A stretch of DNA of 64,000 nt from Bin55 sp965199895 (lineage in GTDB: Bacteria > Pseudomonadota > Gammaproteobacteria > Pseudomonadales > Azotimanducaceae), in NCBI GenBank assembly GCA_965199895.1, contig CBDATJ010000003.1, forward strand, positions 92,234-156,233, given 5' to 3'. Below the pieces are notes generated by a model. The model saw only the letters and a program-made list of their open reading frames with translations, ran no database searches and was not told the origin of the DNA. Below, one piece after another: positions 26,000 to 35,559 of the stretch; within the stretch, counting starts at the first letter, position 1, and each line of letters starts with the position of its first letter. Position numbers and translations under genes: made by a program.

Positions 26000-27463
26000 A
26001 TGACTTTGCTAGATCGAGTCTATACCGCAAGCGAATGCCGTGCAATGGATCAATCAGCCATACACGATTATGGTATTCCCAGTTTCACTCTGATGCAGTC
26101 TGCTGGCAAGGGTGCCTTTGACTGTCTACAGAAAAATTGGCCTCAATGTCAAACCGTTACTGTGGTTGCAGGGTCTGGAAACAATGCTGGTGATGGTTAT
26201 GTGCTCGCTGAATTAGCACACAAAGCGGGGTTGGATCTATTCGTTCAACAAGTAGGTGATCCGAACAAATTAAAAGGTGACGCACTCACCGCGTGGAATG
26301 CAATGCAAGCGAGTAAAGTACCTTGGGGGATGGAGTTCAGGAATGCTGATACCGTTGTTGATGCACTATTGGGTACGGGGCTAGGAAACGAAGCACGAAC
26401 AAACTATCAACAGGCCATTGATCAAGTCAATCTGAGCCGCCCCCATGTACTCTCTCTGGACGTACCCAGTGGGGTAGATGCTACTACGGGATCTGCTGAA
26501 GTATACGATCCGATAGTGGCAGATGTGACCTGCATGTTCGGAGGTGCAAAACTAGGACTCTATACCGGACCAGGTATTCGGTTTAGAGGTACTACGGAGG
26601 TGATTGACATCGGCATTCCGGCCGAAGTATATGACAAAATTCCCGGCATCCCCATCTTGGAACGCATGATCGATCACCCTGTACTCCCTCCTAGAGATCC
26701 AGTTGGTCACAAATACCAGTTTGGCCATGTAGTGATCGCTGGTGGCGATCACGGTACGGGTGGTGCTGTCATTTTGGCAGCGGAGGCAGCTCTACGAACC
26801 GGTGCAGGATTGGTAACTGTGATGACCCGAGAGTCACACATCAACACCATCCTTGCAAGACGACCGGAAGTCATGACCGTTGATCCCAAAAATAAGGACT
26901 CTGTTTCCAACCTTCTCCAACGCGCCGATGTGGTTGCAGTAGGTCCGGGATTGGGTACTGATGAGTGGGGTATGAATATTCTCAAAATAGTTCTTTCGAC
27001 AAAAGATATCGCGACTGTTATTGATGCTGACGGTTTGCGATTGACTAGAGATCTTGGTCTCAATTTACCCAATAACACCATACTCACTCCACATTCTGGA
27101 GAAGCAGGCTATTTGCTGGGGGTGAGTTCTAAGGAGATCGAAAGAAACCGACCCCACTGGGTAAAAGAACTCTCACAAAGATTTGATTGTGTTGCTATTC
27201 TTAAAGGTCCTGGTAGTCTAGTCGCCGCTGAAGGAGAATTGCGATATGTTTCAGAAAATGTAAATCCTGCATTGGCAACTGCTGGTAGTGGTGATGTGTT
27301 CACAGGTATCGTTGCCACCGCATATGCACAACTCAAAGATTCATTTGAAGCTGCAAAGGCTGGCATCCATCTACACGGTGAGGCAGGAAAGCAAGCTGCA
27401 AGTCAAACGAAAGGGAAATCTGTTATCGCGAGCGATGTCATAGAGGGTATCCGACTCTCATGA
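26000..27463 (+). CDS. nnr: bifunctional NAD(P)H-hydrate epimerase / ADP-dependent dehydratase
   Basis: A metabolite-repair enzyme that regenerates NADH and NADPH from their damaged hydrates. 487 residues in two fused domains: the YjeF N-terminal epimerase (1 to about 210, with GSGNNAGDGY at 58-67) and the ribokinase-like dehydratase (from about 215, with GSGDVFTG at 429-436). It starts the nnr-tsaE-amiB-mutL-miaA run, and the next gene overlaps by four bases (ATGA). Confidence 0.94.
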   Translation: MTLLDRVYTASECRAMDQSAIHDYGIPSFTLMQSAGKGAFDCLQKNWPQCQTVTVVAGSGNNAGDGYVLAELAHKAGLDLFVQQVGDPNKLKGDALTAWNAMQASKVPWGMEFRNADTVVDALLGTGLGNEARTNYQQAIDQVNLSRPHVLSLDVPSGVDATTGSAEVYDPIVADVTCMFGGAKLGLYTGPGIRFRGTTEVIDIGIPAEVYDKIPGIPILERMIDHPVLPPRDPVGHKYQFGHVVIAGGDHGTGGAVILAAEAALRTGAGLVTVMTRESHINTILARRPEVMTVDPKNKDSVSNLLQRADVVAVGPGLGTDEWGMNILKIVLSTKDIATVIDADGLRLTRDLGLNLPNNTILTPHSGEAGYLLGVSSKEIERNRPHWVKELSQRFDCVAILKGPGSLVAAEGELRYVSENVNPALATAGSGDVFTGIVATAYAQLKDSFEAAKAGIHLHGEAGKQAASQTKGKSVIASDVIEGIRLS

Positions 27464-27894
27464 CTGACTCATGGAACCACCCAATCATCCTCTCCTGCCA
27501 ACAGGAGACAGAAAAATTGGGGGAAACGCTTGCACGGACTATGAAAGAAGGTTTGGTATTTTTGATTGGTCCGTTGGGCGCAGGAAAGACTACATTGGTC
27601 CGTGGATGGCTGAGAGGTCTAGGTCATACAGACCATGTGAAGAGCCCCACCTACACGATTATTGAGCCTTACGAGATCAAGGGAAAACAAATCCTGCACA
27701 TTGATCTCTACCGAATCGAGAAGCAAAGAGAACTTGACTATATTGATCTGATGGAGCAATTGGAAGAGACTCATCTACAATTTATCGAGTGGCCAGAACA
27801 TGGACGTGGACGGTTACCTAGTCCAAACTTCGTGATTGACCTCAGCTACCACGAATCGGGACGACAGGCAACTGTAGAAAAAATCAATGATTAA
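27460..27894 (+). CDS. tsaE: tRNA threonylcarbamoyladenosine biosynthesis ATPase TsaE
   Basis: The P-loop ATPase that resets the TsaB-TsaD-TsaE complex in t6A synthesis at position 37 of ANN-decoding tRNAs. 144 residues with Walker A GPLGAGKT at 37-44, the SPTYTI motif near 61 and HIDLYR near 79. The start overlaps nnr by four bases and the end overlaps amiB by eight. Confidence 0.94.
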   Translation: MTDSWNHPIILSCQQETEKLGETLARTMKEGLVFLIGPLGAGKTTLVRGWLRGLGHTDHVKSPTYTIIEPYEIKGKQILHIDLYRIEKQRELDYIDLMEQLEETHLQFIEWPEHGRGRLPSPNFVIDLSYHESGRQATVEKIND

Positions 27895-29275
27895 TTACAG
27901 TTCTATCTCAAATAGTGCGATGAAAGTCCTTCTACTTTGTTTGCTATTCGGAGTGTTGACAACGATTGCCCATGCGAACGAACTCCGAGGCGTGCGTTGG
28001 AACGAAGGTCCAAACAATACACGAATCGTTTTAGATTTATCTCAGATTCCGGATTTCACTTACGGTGAATTAACCGACCCACACCGAATCTATCTCGATC
28101 TCAAAAACACTACACTTCCACAGCCCCTTCAAATCGCTGTCAGTGACTCTCGAATCTTGAAGGGAATAAGACACGCACAACAGAGTGGAAATACCCATCG
28201 AGTCGTGCTTGATCTCTTCGGATTAGTTGAACCAAACGTCTTTTATTTGGAACCCTATGGACCTTATGGACATAGGCTGGTCATCGACCTTCCCAGTGGA
28301 GCAGAAGTAGAAGACTGTTCCACCGACACTGAACCTCACGACGATGTAGTCATCGTATTGGATGCGGGACATGGTGGAGAAGATCCAGGTGCTGTCGGGG
28401 TCAATAACGTTCTCGAAAAACGAGTCGCCCTTTCAATCACAAAGACTACTAAAGCGACACTCGAAGCACAAGACGGTTTCAAGGTCATCATGACTCGTCA
28501 TGGAGACTATGAAGTCACTCTGGATTCGCGACGCAATCACGCTTTGCGTGAACGTGCTCACCTGTTTGCATCCATTCATGCAGACTCATTTACTCGACCA
28601 GGTCCACGTGGTGCTAGTGTCTTCGTGCTTGATAACAGTCGTGCACAAACCGAACTCGATAATTGGGCGGAAGAAAACGAAAATCGATCCGACTGGCAAG
28701 GGGGGGTTTCATCTTGGGTGAACTCAAAGTGCTTCGATGATCCCGAGCAATATCGCTTCTTGAACGACTTAGCCTCCGATGCAGTCCTTGATCACTCTGT
28801 CGACCTAGGTAAATCCGTATTAGAAAGCCTGTCTCTCGTGACCAGGCTTCACCAAAAGTCACTAGGCAAGAACAATGAATTTCTCGTCACGGATGCTGGT
28901 TTCAAAGTCCTTAAGTCAACCCAAGTCCCTTCGATATTGGTCGAAACCGGATTTTTGTCTAATCCCGAAGAAGCTAAGCTATTAGCTACCCCGGAATATC
29001 AAGCTCGCATTGGTAGAGCGATTGCCCAAGGCATACTGAAATACTTCTGCGATAATCCACCGTGGCACACCCGGCTCAGTGAAGGTTTAGTGGAATGTAA
29101 CTTCAACAACACCGTCGCACTTTACCGAGTTCAAAAGGGTGATACACTCTCTGAGATTGCACTGGCGCACCGAGTCTCTGTGAAATCGATCCAACGAGCT
29201 AACGCGATTGTTCGGCCCGAAATGATATACGCGGACCAACTATTGACTATTCCTATACCAGGAACCGGGAATTAA
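27887..29275 (+). CDS. amiB: N-acetylmuramoyl-L-alanine amidase (AmiB type)
   Basis: A periplasmic zinc amidase that splits septal peptidoglycan during cell separation, normally activated by an EnvC/NlpD-type factor. 462 residues: signal peptide (MKVLLLCLLFG...HA; the true start may be the ATG at 27920 rather than 27887), an AMIN domain that targets the septum (about 35-130), an Amidase_3 catalytic domain with zinc ligands in DAGHGGEDPGA, the following Glu in LEKR and SIHADS, plus the catalytic VETGFLSN, then a C-terminal LysM motif (VQKGDTLSEIA). It has the same place as E. coli amiB, between tsaE and mutL. Confidence 0.93.
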   Translation: MINYSSISNSAMKVLLLCLLFGVLTTIAHANELRGVRWNEGPNNTRIVLDLSQIPDFTYGELTDPHRIYLDLKNTTLPQPLQIAVSDSRILKGIRHAQQSGNTHRVVLDLFGLVEPNVFYLEPYGPYGHRLVIDLPSGAEVEDCSTDTEPHDDVVIVLDAGHGGEDPGAVGVNNVLEKRVALSITKTTKATLEAQDGFKVIMTRHGDYEVTLDSRRNHALRERAHLFASIHADSFTRPGPRGASVFVLDNSRAQTELDNWAEENENRSDWQGGVSSWVNSKCFDDPEQYRFLNDLASDAVLDHSVDLGKSVLESLSLVTRLHQKSLGKNNEFLVTDAGFKVLKSTQVPSILVETGFLSNPEEAKLLATPEYQARIGRAIAQGILKYFCDNPPWHTRLSEGLVECNFNNTVALYRVQKGDTLSEIALAHRVSVKSIQRANAIVRPEMIYADQLLTIPIPGTGN

Positions 29276-31053
29276 TGGCTCAACCTCGGATACGACTTCT
29301 TGACCAGCATGTAGCCAACCAAATTTCAGCGGGTGAGGTAGTTGAAAGACCTTCATCCATCGTTAAGGAAGTGGTCGAAAACAGCATTGATGCTGACAGC
29401 ACCATGATTAGAGTAGAAGTCGAAAAAGGCGGGCTAAGGCGAATTCGAGTCACTGATGATGGCAGTGGAATTGCTTCCGACGACCTTAAATTAGCAGTTC
29501 AGAGACACGCAACCAGCAAGATCTCCACTGCAGAAGATCTCTCTGTCATCAACACCATGGGATTTCGTGGTGAAGCTCTTGCGAGCATCGCTGCGGTTTC
29601 CAAACTTGAAATCAATTCAAGAATCGCTAATGCTGATTCCGCTTGGAAACTGACAGTCGAAGGTGGAAAACAAAAGGATTTCAGCCCTGCCGTCCGCGAC
29701 CAAGGCACGACCGTTGATGTCGTGGATTTGTTCTACAACACTCCGGTGAGACGGAAGTTTCTCAAACAACCTCGAACTGAAATGGGACATGTCTCGGATT
29801 GCATTCGCATCCTCTCCATCATGCACGCAGATGTCGAGTTTGCACTGTCGAATGACGGTAGAGCGGTAGAGAAACTCCCTGTCACTCGCTCACCTGCAGA
29901 ACGAATCGCCCGAGTGTTGGGAATGTCATTTATTGATGAATCCGTACCAATCGATGTCCAAAGAGATGAAATGTCTCTTCAAGGTTGGGTAGGGCTACCT
30001 ACCCACACTCGTACCTCAGCTAATCGGCAATATTTCTTTGTCAACGGACGCTATGTGAATGATCGACTCGTGGGACACGCGGTTCGACAGGGGTATCGCG
30101 ATGTGATGTTTCACGGTAGACACCCAGTCTTTGTGCTCAACTTGCTGATGCCGTCGGGAGATGTTGATGTCAATGTTCACCCTACTAAACGTGAAGTACG
30201 ATTTCGAGAACCTCGCAGAGTCCACGATTTTCTCATGTCTGCGATGTATCACGAACTCAAGAATGTGGGTACGAAATCACCGACTCATTTGGAGTTTGAC
30301 CCTACCAATAAACAGCCAAAATCCAGTCCAACTCCACCCTCAGAGTCTATCCCAATCATTCCTCTGAATCTACCGATTCCACCAGCACCACCAAGCACCG
30401 CTGTACTCCCTTCCTCCAGTCCCAAATCAACAGCTGAAGTAGTCCATGATGAAATCAAACCTAAAGACTTGCCTCCGATGGGCTATGCCCTAGCACAACT
30501 TCACGGAGCCTATATCCTTGCAGAAAACGCTGAGGGACTAGTGATCGTTGACATGCATGCTGCTCACGAACGTGTGATCTATGAAAAAATGAAAAAAGCG
30601 AGGGACGAAAACGATGTCATTGCTCAACGACTTTTGGTACCAATCGAATTTAGTGTGAGTTCCGCCGATGCTGACACTGCACGATTGCATCAAGATTTGT
30701 TTGCGACGATTGGACTATTGATCGAAGTTTCAGATGCTAATGCAATCACAGTTAAAGAGTTACCCTCTGTGTTAGAAAGTTCTGATGCAAAACGACTCAT
30801 CCTCGATGTTTTAGATGAAGTCCGAGAATACGGTACGATCGATTCGATTCGTGCACGAGAGAACGAAGTGCTCGCATCCATGGCTTGTCACAGCGCGATT
30901 CGGTTCAACCGTAAACTGCAATTATCCGAAATGAACGCACTGTTGAGGGAAATGGAACAAACCGAAAACGCCGGTCAGTGCAATCATGGGAGACCTACAT
31001 TTCGAGTCCAATCCATGAAGTTCCTCGACTCACAGTTCCTGCGAGGAAGATAG
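29275..31053 (+). CDS. mutL: DNA mismatch repair protein MutL
   Basis: A GHKL ATPase that couples MutS to strand removal. 592 residues. The N-terminal ATPase has DDGSGI, ATSKI and GFRGEALASI. The C-terminal domain carries the endonuclease signature D-x-H-A-x2-E-x4-E (DMHAAHERVIYE, from D426) with CHSAIR and CNHGRP. This version nicks DNA itself and belongs to the MutH-independent type, unlike E. coli MutL. A Pro-rich linker lies between the domains (about 345-385). The start overlaps the amiB stop (TAATG). Confidence 0.95.
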   Translation: MAQPRIRLLDQHVANQISAGEVVERPSSIVKEVVENSIDADSTMIRVEVEKGGLRRIRVTDDGSGIASDDLKLAVQRHATSKISTAEDLSVINTMGFRGEALASIAAVSKLEINSRIANADSAWKLTVEGGKQKDFSPAVRDQGTTVDVVDLFYNTPVRRKFLKQPRTEMGHVSDCIRILSIMHADVEFALSNDGRAVEKLPVTRSPAERIARVLGMSFIDESVPIDVQRDEMSLQGWVGLPTHTRTSANRQYFFVNGRYVNDRLVGHAVRQGYRDVMFHGRHPVFVLNLLMPSGDVDVNVHPTKREVRFREPRRVHDFLMSAMYHELKNVGTKSPTHLEFDPTNKQPKSSPTPPSESIPIIPLNLPIPPAPPSTAVLPSSSPKSTAEVVHDEIKPKDLPPMGYALAQLHGAYILAENAEGLVIVDMHAAHERVIYEKMKKARDENDVIAQRLLVPIEFSVSSADADTARLHQDLFATIGLLIEVSDANAITVKELPSVLESSDAKRLILDVLDEVREYGTIDSIRARENEVLASMACHSAIRFNRKLQLSEMNALLREMEQTENAGQCNHGRPTFRVQSMKFLDSQFLRGR

Positions 31054-31079
31054 ATAACCAACTTCCCTAAGAAAGTGCT

Positions 31080-32054
31080 ATGAAGATCGAAGACAGACCT
31101 GTCTTCAGTCTGATCGGACCCACGGCGACAGGCAAGACTGAACTTGCACTAGAAATCGCTGAACGGTTCAACGTTGCTCTGATCAGTGTGGATTCTGCTA
31201 TGGTCTACCGTGGGCTGAATGTCGGCACCTCAAAGCCGTCGCCCAAGTCACTCCAACAATACCCCCACGCTCTCGTGGATATAGTCGAGCCGGAAACAGC
31301 TTTCTCAGTCAGCGACTTTGTCTCTGGTGCGGATGATGCAGTAAATCAGAGCTTTGAGAATGGGTGTATTCCTCTCCTGGTAGGTGGCTCAATGCTATAT
31401 TTCAAAGCGTTCCGAGAAGGCATTGCACAGCTACCAAGTCGAGATTTGGAGTTTCGTGCTGAACTAAAACGTAGGAGATCCGAAGTCGGTACTGCCGCTT
31501 TGTATGAAAAACTACAGAAAATCGATCCTCAAGCGTGCTCTCAGATTCACCCCAATAACTATAGCAGAATAGAACGTGCTTTAGAGGTACATGCGATTAC
31601 GGGTCGTAGTATGACGAGTCTGCTCACCGAGCATCCGGGTGTACCGGTAGATTCACGACTTAACTGCACTCATCGTTCACTTTTTTTGTTGCATCATGAC
31701 CGAGAGGAAATACACCAACGAATTGAAACACGATTCCACCAAATGCTCAACAACGGTTTCGTAAAAGAAGTTCAGGAGTTAATGAACAGGCCTGGACTCG
31801 AACGCAACTCTGTCTCAATGAAAGCGGCCGGATACCAACAACTTTGGGACCGACTCATCGGTCATCCCAACGAACCTATCGACGAAGAAACCAAGCACTC
31901 CGTGGTTGCCGTGACACGTCAACTGGCTCGACGCCAACTAACATGGATGCGTAGCTGGTCTGATTTACCCAACCTCACTGAGATCAAGTCTCAGAACCCA
32001 CTCAAGCAAGTGATGCAGATTTTGGAACAAACCACATTTCAATCGCTATCATGA
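31080..32054 (+). CDS. miaA: tRNA dimethylallyltransferase
   Basis: Adds an isoprenoid group to A37 of tRNAs that read UNN codons, the first step of ms2i6A. 324 residues with the P-loop GPTATGKT near 13-20, the catalytic segment ISVDSAMVYRGLNVGT and LVGGSMLYFKA. It sits between mutL and hflX. In most gammaproteobacteria hfq comes next, but here only 9 bp separate miaA from hflX. Confidence 0.95.
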   Translation: MKIEDRPVFSLIGPTATGKTELALEIAERFNVALISVDSAMVYRGLNVGTSKPSPKSLQQYPHALVDIVEPETAFSVSDFVSGADDAVNQSFENGCIPLLVGGSMLYFKAFREGIAQLPSRDLEFRAELKRRRSEVGTAALYEKLQKIDPQACSQIHPNNYSRIERALEVHAITGRSMTSLLTEHPGVPVDSRLNCTHRSLFLLHHDREEIHQRIETRFHQMLNNGFVKEVQELMNRPGLERNSVSMKAAGYQQLWDRLIGHPNEPIDEETKHSVVAVTRQLARRQLTWMRSWSDLPNLTEIKSQNPLKQVMQILEQTTFQSLS

Positions 32055-32063
32055 TGCTTAGGA

Positions 32064-33341
32064 ATGACATCCTCTCACTGCATGTTCTTTGATCGCCCTG
32101 AAGTAGGGCTCAAAACACTACTAGTTTCAGTCCATCTTCAACATCTTGGTGAGGTTTCACCGTGCACTGATGAACTAGTTGAGTTAGCGCATTCAGCCGG
32201 TTTCAGTGTCGAAGCTGTTGAAAAAGTACAACTCAGAGCACCACATTCTGCCACCTACATCGGTAAAGGCAAAGTTGAAGAACTCAGCCATCAGATCCAG
32301 TTCAACGATATTGGTTTGTTGATCCTTGATAAGGACATTACTCCCTCTCAACAACGAAAGTTAGAACAAACTCTCAAAGTTCGAGTGATGACTCGAACCG
32401 AACTCATCTTGTGTTTATTCAATGAACGTGCTCGAACTCACGAAGGTAAACTACAAGTGGAACTTGCACAACTATCCCATGCCCAGTCGCGGCTTGTTCG
32501 AGGATGGACTCACTTAGATCGACAGCGTGGAGGGATTGGACTAAGAGGGGTTGGTGAAACTCAGCTGACTATTGACAAACGATTGCTACGTAAACGGATT
32601 CAGGTAACCAAAGACAGACTTCAACAAGTACAGCAACGTCGTACAACACAACGTCGAAATAGAACTCGAAGCCGTATCCCTCAAGTCGCCCTAGTGGGCT
32701 ACACAAACGTTGGCAAATCGACACTATTCAATGCACTAACTGATGCCAACGCATACGCAGATGATCGGTTGTTTGCAACACTTGATCCGACGACCAGAAC
32801 CGTTTCTCTACCTGATGGCAACCAAATATTGCTGACTGATACGGTAGGATTCATTCGAGATTTACCGGTAGAATTGGTCGCTGCTTTCCGTTCTACTCTA
32901 GATGAAGTTGTAGAAGCAGACCTCTTGCTGCATGTAGTCGACGCATCAGATCCCAGACACCTAGAAGCTAGTTTAACGGTGGAATCAACGCTCGCTGATA
33001 TAGGAGCTAAAGGAATACCAACCATCACTGTGGTCAACAAGATCGATCTTGTTGAAGACTACCAAATTAACCGCAAAAATACAATCAGAGTCAGTGCACT
33101 GCAGATGACTGGCTTCGAGAATCTCAAACCGCAAATTGGTGCGATCTTGTCGGGAAGTAAGCGACGATTTCATGTCTCGCTCAGACCGGAAGATGGTAAG
33201 ATGCGTTCATTACTATACAGTATGAACGTCGTTGAAAACGAAGAACATCAAAACGACGGTGGTATCGAAATGACCGTGGCGCTATCGTCTCAACACCAAA
33301 GAGAGCTCACTCTCAACCTCGGTCTAAGGTTGCATGGTTAA
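32064..33341 (+). CDS. hflX: ribosome-associated GTPase HflX
   Basis: A GTPase that binds 50S subunits and splits stalled ribosomes under stress. 425 residues: the HflX N-terminal domain with GKGKVEEL and RGWTHLDRQRGGIGLRGVGETQL, a coiled coil, then the G domain with G1 GYTNVGKST, G3 DTVGFI and G4 NKID. The E. coli protein aligns from MFFDRPEVG (ATG at 32082), so that internal start is possible. Confidence 0.94.
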   Translation: MTSSHCMFFDRPEVGLKTLLVSVHLQHLGEVSPCTDELVELAHSAGFSVEAVEKVQLRAPHSATYIGKGKVEELSHQIQFNDIGLLILDKDITPSQQRKLEQTLKVRVMTRTELILCLFNERARTHEGKLQVELAQLSHAQSRLVRGWTHLDRQRGGIGLRGVGETQLTIDKRLLRKRIQVTKDRLQQVQQRRTTQRRNRTRSRIPQVALVGYTNVGKSTLFNALTDANAYADDRLFATLDPTTRTVSLPDGNQILLTDTVGFIRDLPVELVAAFRSTLDEVVEADLLLHVVDASDPRHLEASLTVESTLADIGAKGIPTITVVNKIDLVEDYQINRKNTIRVSALQMTGFENLKPQIGAILSGSKRRFHVSLRPEDGKMRSLLYSMNVVENEEHQNDGGIEMTVALSSQHQRELTLNLGLRLHG

Positions 33342-33384
33342 CCATTCAACATAAAATCAATAGCTCACTAACTTGGAATTTACT

Positions 33385-34527
33385 ATGGCATGGAGTGATA
33401 ACGACGGACGTAAACCAGATCCCTGGGGTGACAAAGGTGCCGGAAACCAAAGCCCTCCTGATTTGGACGATGCGTTTCGCAAAATAAAAGGACAATTTAC
33501 CAATATGTTTTCTGGAGGCGGAGGAGGTGACTCCGGTTCGGGTTCGAAGAGCGGGAAAAAGCCGTTTCGGCTGTCTCCGATGGTCTTCGTCATCGCGTTT
33601 CTCATTTTGGCTGGAGTCTATGGAGCATTTGGCTTCTATCAAGTCGATCAGCAGGAACAAGCGGTAGTCTTGAGGCTGGGTCAAGCTCTAGAAAATACGA
33701 GAGGTCCCGGTCTAAAGTGGAATCCCCCCATCATTGACAGATGGGTCATCGTCAACGTGACTCAAATCAACCAGATCGACCAAAACTCCCTGATGTTGAC
33801 TGAAGACGAAAATTTGGTCGTTATCGACATGGAAGTACAGTATCGAGTCGAAGATGCAAAAATGAACGTCGTAGAAATTCGTGATCCAGTACAAAGCTTA
33901 GCTCATGCTGCAGAAAGTGCGTTGCGTCACGTTGTCGGTAGTTCTACTTTGAACGATGTTATTACTACCGGACGAGAGTCGCTTGCCATTGAGGTGAAAG
34001 CAAGATTAGACGACCGCATGGAGGAATACTTCACTGGGATCAATGTGAGCAAGGTGATCGTTAACAGTGTTGGACCTCCGAGTGCAGTTCAAGATGCTTT
34101 TGACGAGGTTCAACGAGCAAAAGAAGATAAAGCTAGATTTGAGAACCAAGCAGAGGCCTATCGACAGCAAATCCTTCCAGAAGCTAGAGGTCTCGCCGCA
34201 CAAGAAATCGAAAAAGCAAATGCGTACACAGGCGAGATCATTGCTAAAGCTACGGGTGAAGCTGAACGATTCCTCAAACTACTCTCAGAGTTTGAAGCGG
34301 CACCCGAAGTGACTCAAGATCGACTTTATATCCAAGCAGTTGAATCAGTTCTCCAATCTACCACAAAAGTAATGGTTGATATTGAAAGCGGAAACAACCT
34401 CCTATTCTTGCCACTTGATCAATTGAGAGGTAACGCGTCTACGAATACTTCGTCTTCTAATCTCTTCCCTTCAGGTGGTTCAAGCTCTAATGACACAACG
34501 GGATCACAAACCCGTTCGTCGAACTAA
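33385..34527 (+). CDS. hflK: FtsH protease modulator subunit HflK
   Basis: An SPFH/band 7 membrane protein that with HflC forms a cage around the FtsH protease on the periplasmic face. 380 residues from the ATG at 33385 (MAWSDNDGRKPDPWG, as in E. coli HflK); an upstream TTG at 33373 is in frame but less likely. A Gly/Ser-rich cytoplasmic N-terminus is followed by one transmembrane segment (about 64-84), the band 7 domain and a coiled-coil region with ERV/EAE-type repeats. The Ser/Asn-rich tail looks disordered. Confidence 0.94.
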   Translation: MAWSDNDGRKPDPWGDKGAGNQSPPDLDDAFRKIKGQFTNMFSGGGGGDSGSGSKSGKKPFRLSPMVFVIAFLILAGVYGAFGFYQVDQQEQAVVLRLGQALENTRGPGLKWNPPIIDRWVIVNVTQINQIDQNSLMLTEDENLVVIDMEVQYRVEDAKMNVVEIRDPVQSLAHAAESALRHVVGSSTLNDVITTGRESLAIEVKARLDDRMEEYFTGINVSKVIVNSVGPPSAVQDAFDEVQRAKEDKARFENQAEAYRQQILPEARGLAAQEIEKANAYTGEIIAKATGEAERFLKLLSEFEAAPEVTQDRLYIQAVESVLQSTTKVMVDIESGNNLLFLPLDQLRGNASTNTSSSNLFPSGGSSSNDTTGSQTRSSN

Positions 34528-34544
34528 TTTAGGAGGAAAAGAAT

Positions 34545-35420
34545 ATGAACCTTAAGACTATTATTCTCGTCGTCGTTCTCGTTCTGATCGGAGCAGTAGC
34601 ACTCGACTCGTTCTTTATTGTTGACGACAGGCAAAGAGCTATCCAAAAACGTTTTGGACAAGTCGTGATCCATGATGGGGAATTAAAAGGTTTTAATCTG
34701 AAAATCCCATTCATCGATACTGTGGAATACTTCGATGGTCGAGTGTTGACACTTGATGCTGCTGCTGAACGGTTTTATTCATCAGAACAGAAACCATTGA
34801 TCGTGGATTCCTTTGTCAAATGGAGGATATTAAACACCACTAAGTATTACGAATCCACCCAAGGAATCGAACAAAATGCCATTGACCGACTACGTACTCG
34901 GGTAGATGAAGGATTGAGAAACCAAATCGGTCGTCGAACCATGTACCAAGTTGTATCCGGTGAACGAGACGAACTCATGGAAGAGCTGACCACAGACCTG
35001 AACAACAAAGTGAATGTTGAATTGGGCATTGTGGTGATTGACGTTCGAGTCAAGAAGATTGACCTGCCAACAGAAGTAGCTAATCAGGTCTATGAACGTA
35101 TGGAGTCTGAGCGTCAAATCGAAGCTAACCAGTTTCGAGCTGAAGGTGAAGAACAGAGCTTGACGATTCGTGCTGATGCAGACAGACAAAAAGTCATCAT
35201 TGAAGCTGAAGCTTACCGAGACGCAGAACAAATACGTGGTGAAGGCGACGCTGAAGCTGCTCGAATCTATGCTGAAGCTTTTGGCAGGAACCCCGAGTTC
35301 TACGAGTTTTACCGAAGCATTAACGCCTACGTATCTGTATTTCAAGATGGAAATTCACTCATGGTCATTGACCCATCCAGTGATTTCTTCAAATACCTTA
35401 AGAGTGTCACGGGAGACTAA
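34545..35420 (+). CDS. hflC: FtsH protease modulator subunit HflC
   Basis: The partner of HflK: 291 residues, an N-terminal membrane anchor (residues 4-26), a band 7 domain, and an Ala/Glu-rich helical region (ADADRQKVIIEAEAYRDAEQ). It follows hflK by 17 bp with a strong AGGAGG ribosome binding site. FtsH itself is not in the window. Confidence 0.95.
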   Translation: MNLKTIILVVVLVLIGAVALDSFFIVDDRQRAIQKRFGQVVIHDGELKGFNLKIPFIDTVEYFDGRVLTLDAAAERFYSSEQKPLIVDSFVKWRILNTTKYYESTQGIEQNAIDRLRTRVDEGLRNQIGRRTMYQVVSGERDELMEELTTDLNNKVNVELGIVVIDVRVKKIDLPTEVANQVYERMESERQIEANQFRAEGEEQSLTIRADADRQKVIIEAEAYRDAEQIRGEGDAEAARIYAEAFGRNPEFYEFYRSINAYVSVFQDGNSLMVIDPSSDFFKYLKSVTGD

Positions 35421-35451
35421 TTCTCCTATTGAGGATACACCACTGATTCAT

Positions 35452-35479
35452 CGTTGAGGTTAGTGTTCTAACCTCAACG
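35452..35479. terminator. 12-bp perfect hairpin after hflC
   Basis: CGTTGAGGTTAG, loop TGTT, CTAACCTCAACG: a perfect stem with a four-base loop, 31 bp past the hflC stop and 80 bp before purA. There is no following T-run, so it is not a standard intrinsic terminator. It may act as an mRNA-stabilising structure, a Rho-related terminator or an attenuator of purA. Confidence 0.55.
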
Positions 35480-35559
35480 TACCCACTGGGTGCTTCCCTA
35501 GAACCATGATTCCTGCTTTGGTGAGTCGCTGTAAGCCCGCAGTCTAAACTCGTTCAACC

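Noticed and set aside
28600..28620. Second possible parS (CCACGTGG core in amiB)
   Set aside because: Only the CACGTG core matches; the outer arms (GGT...GCT) do not fit the parS consensus.
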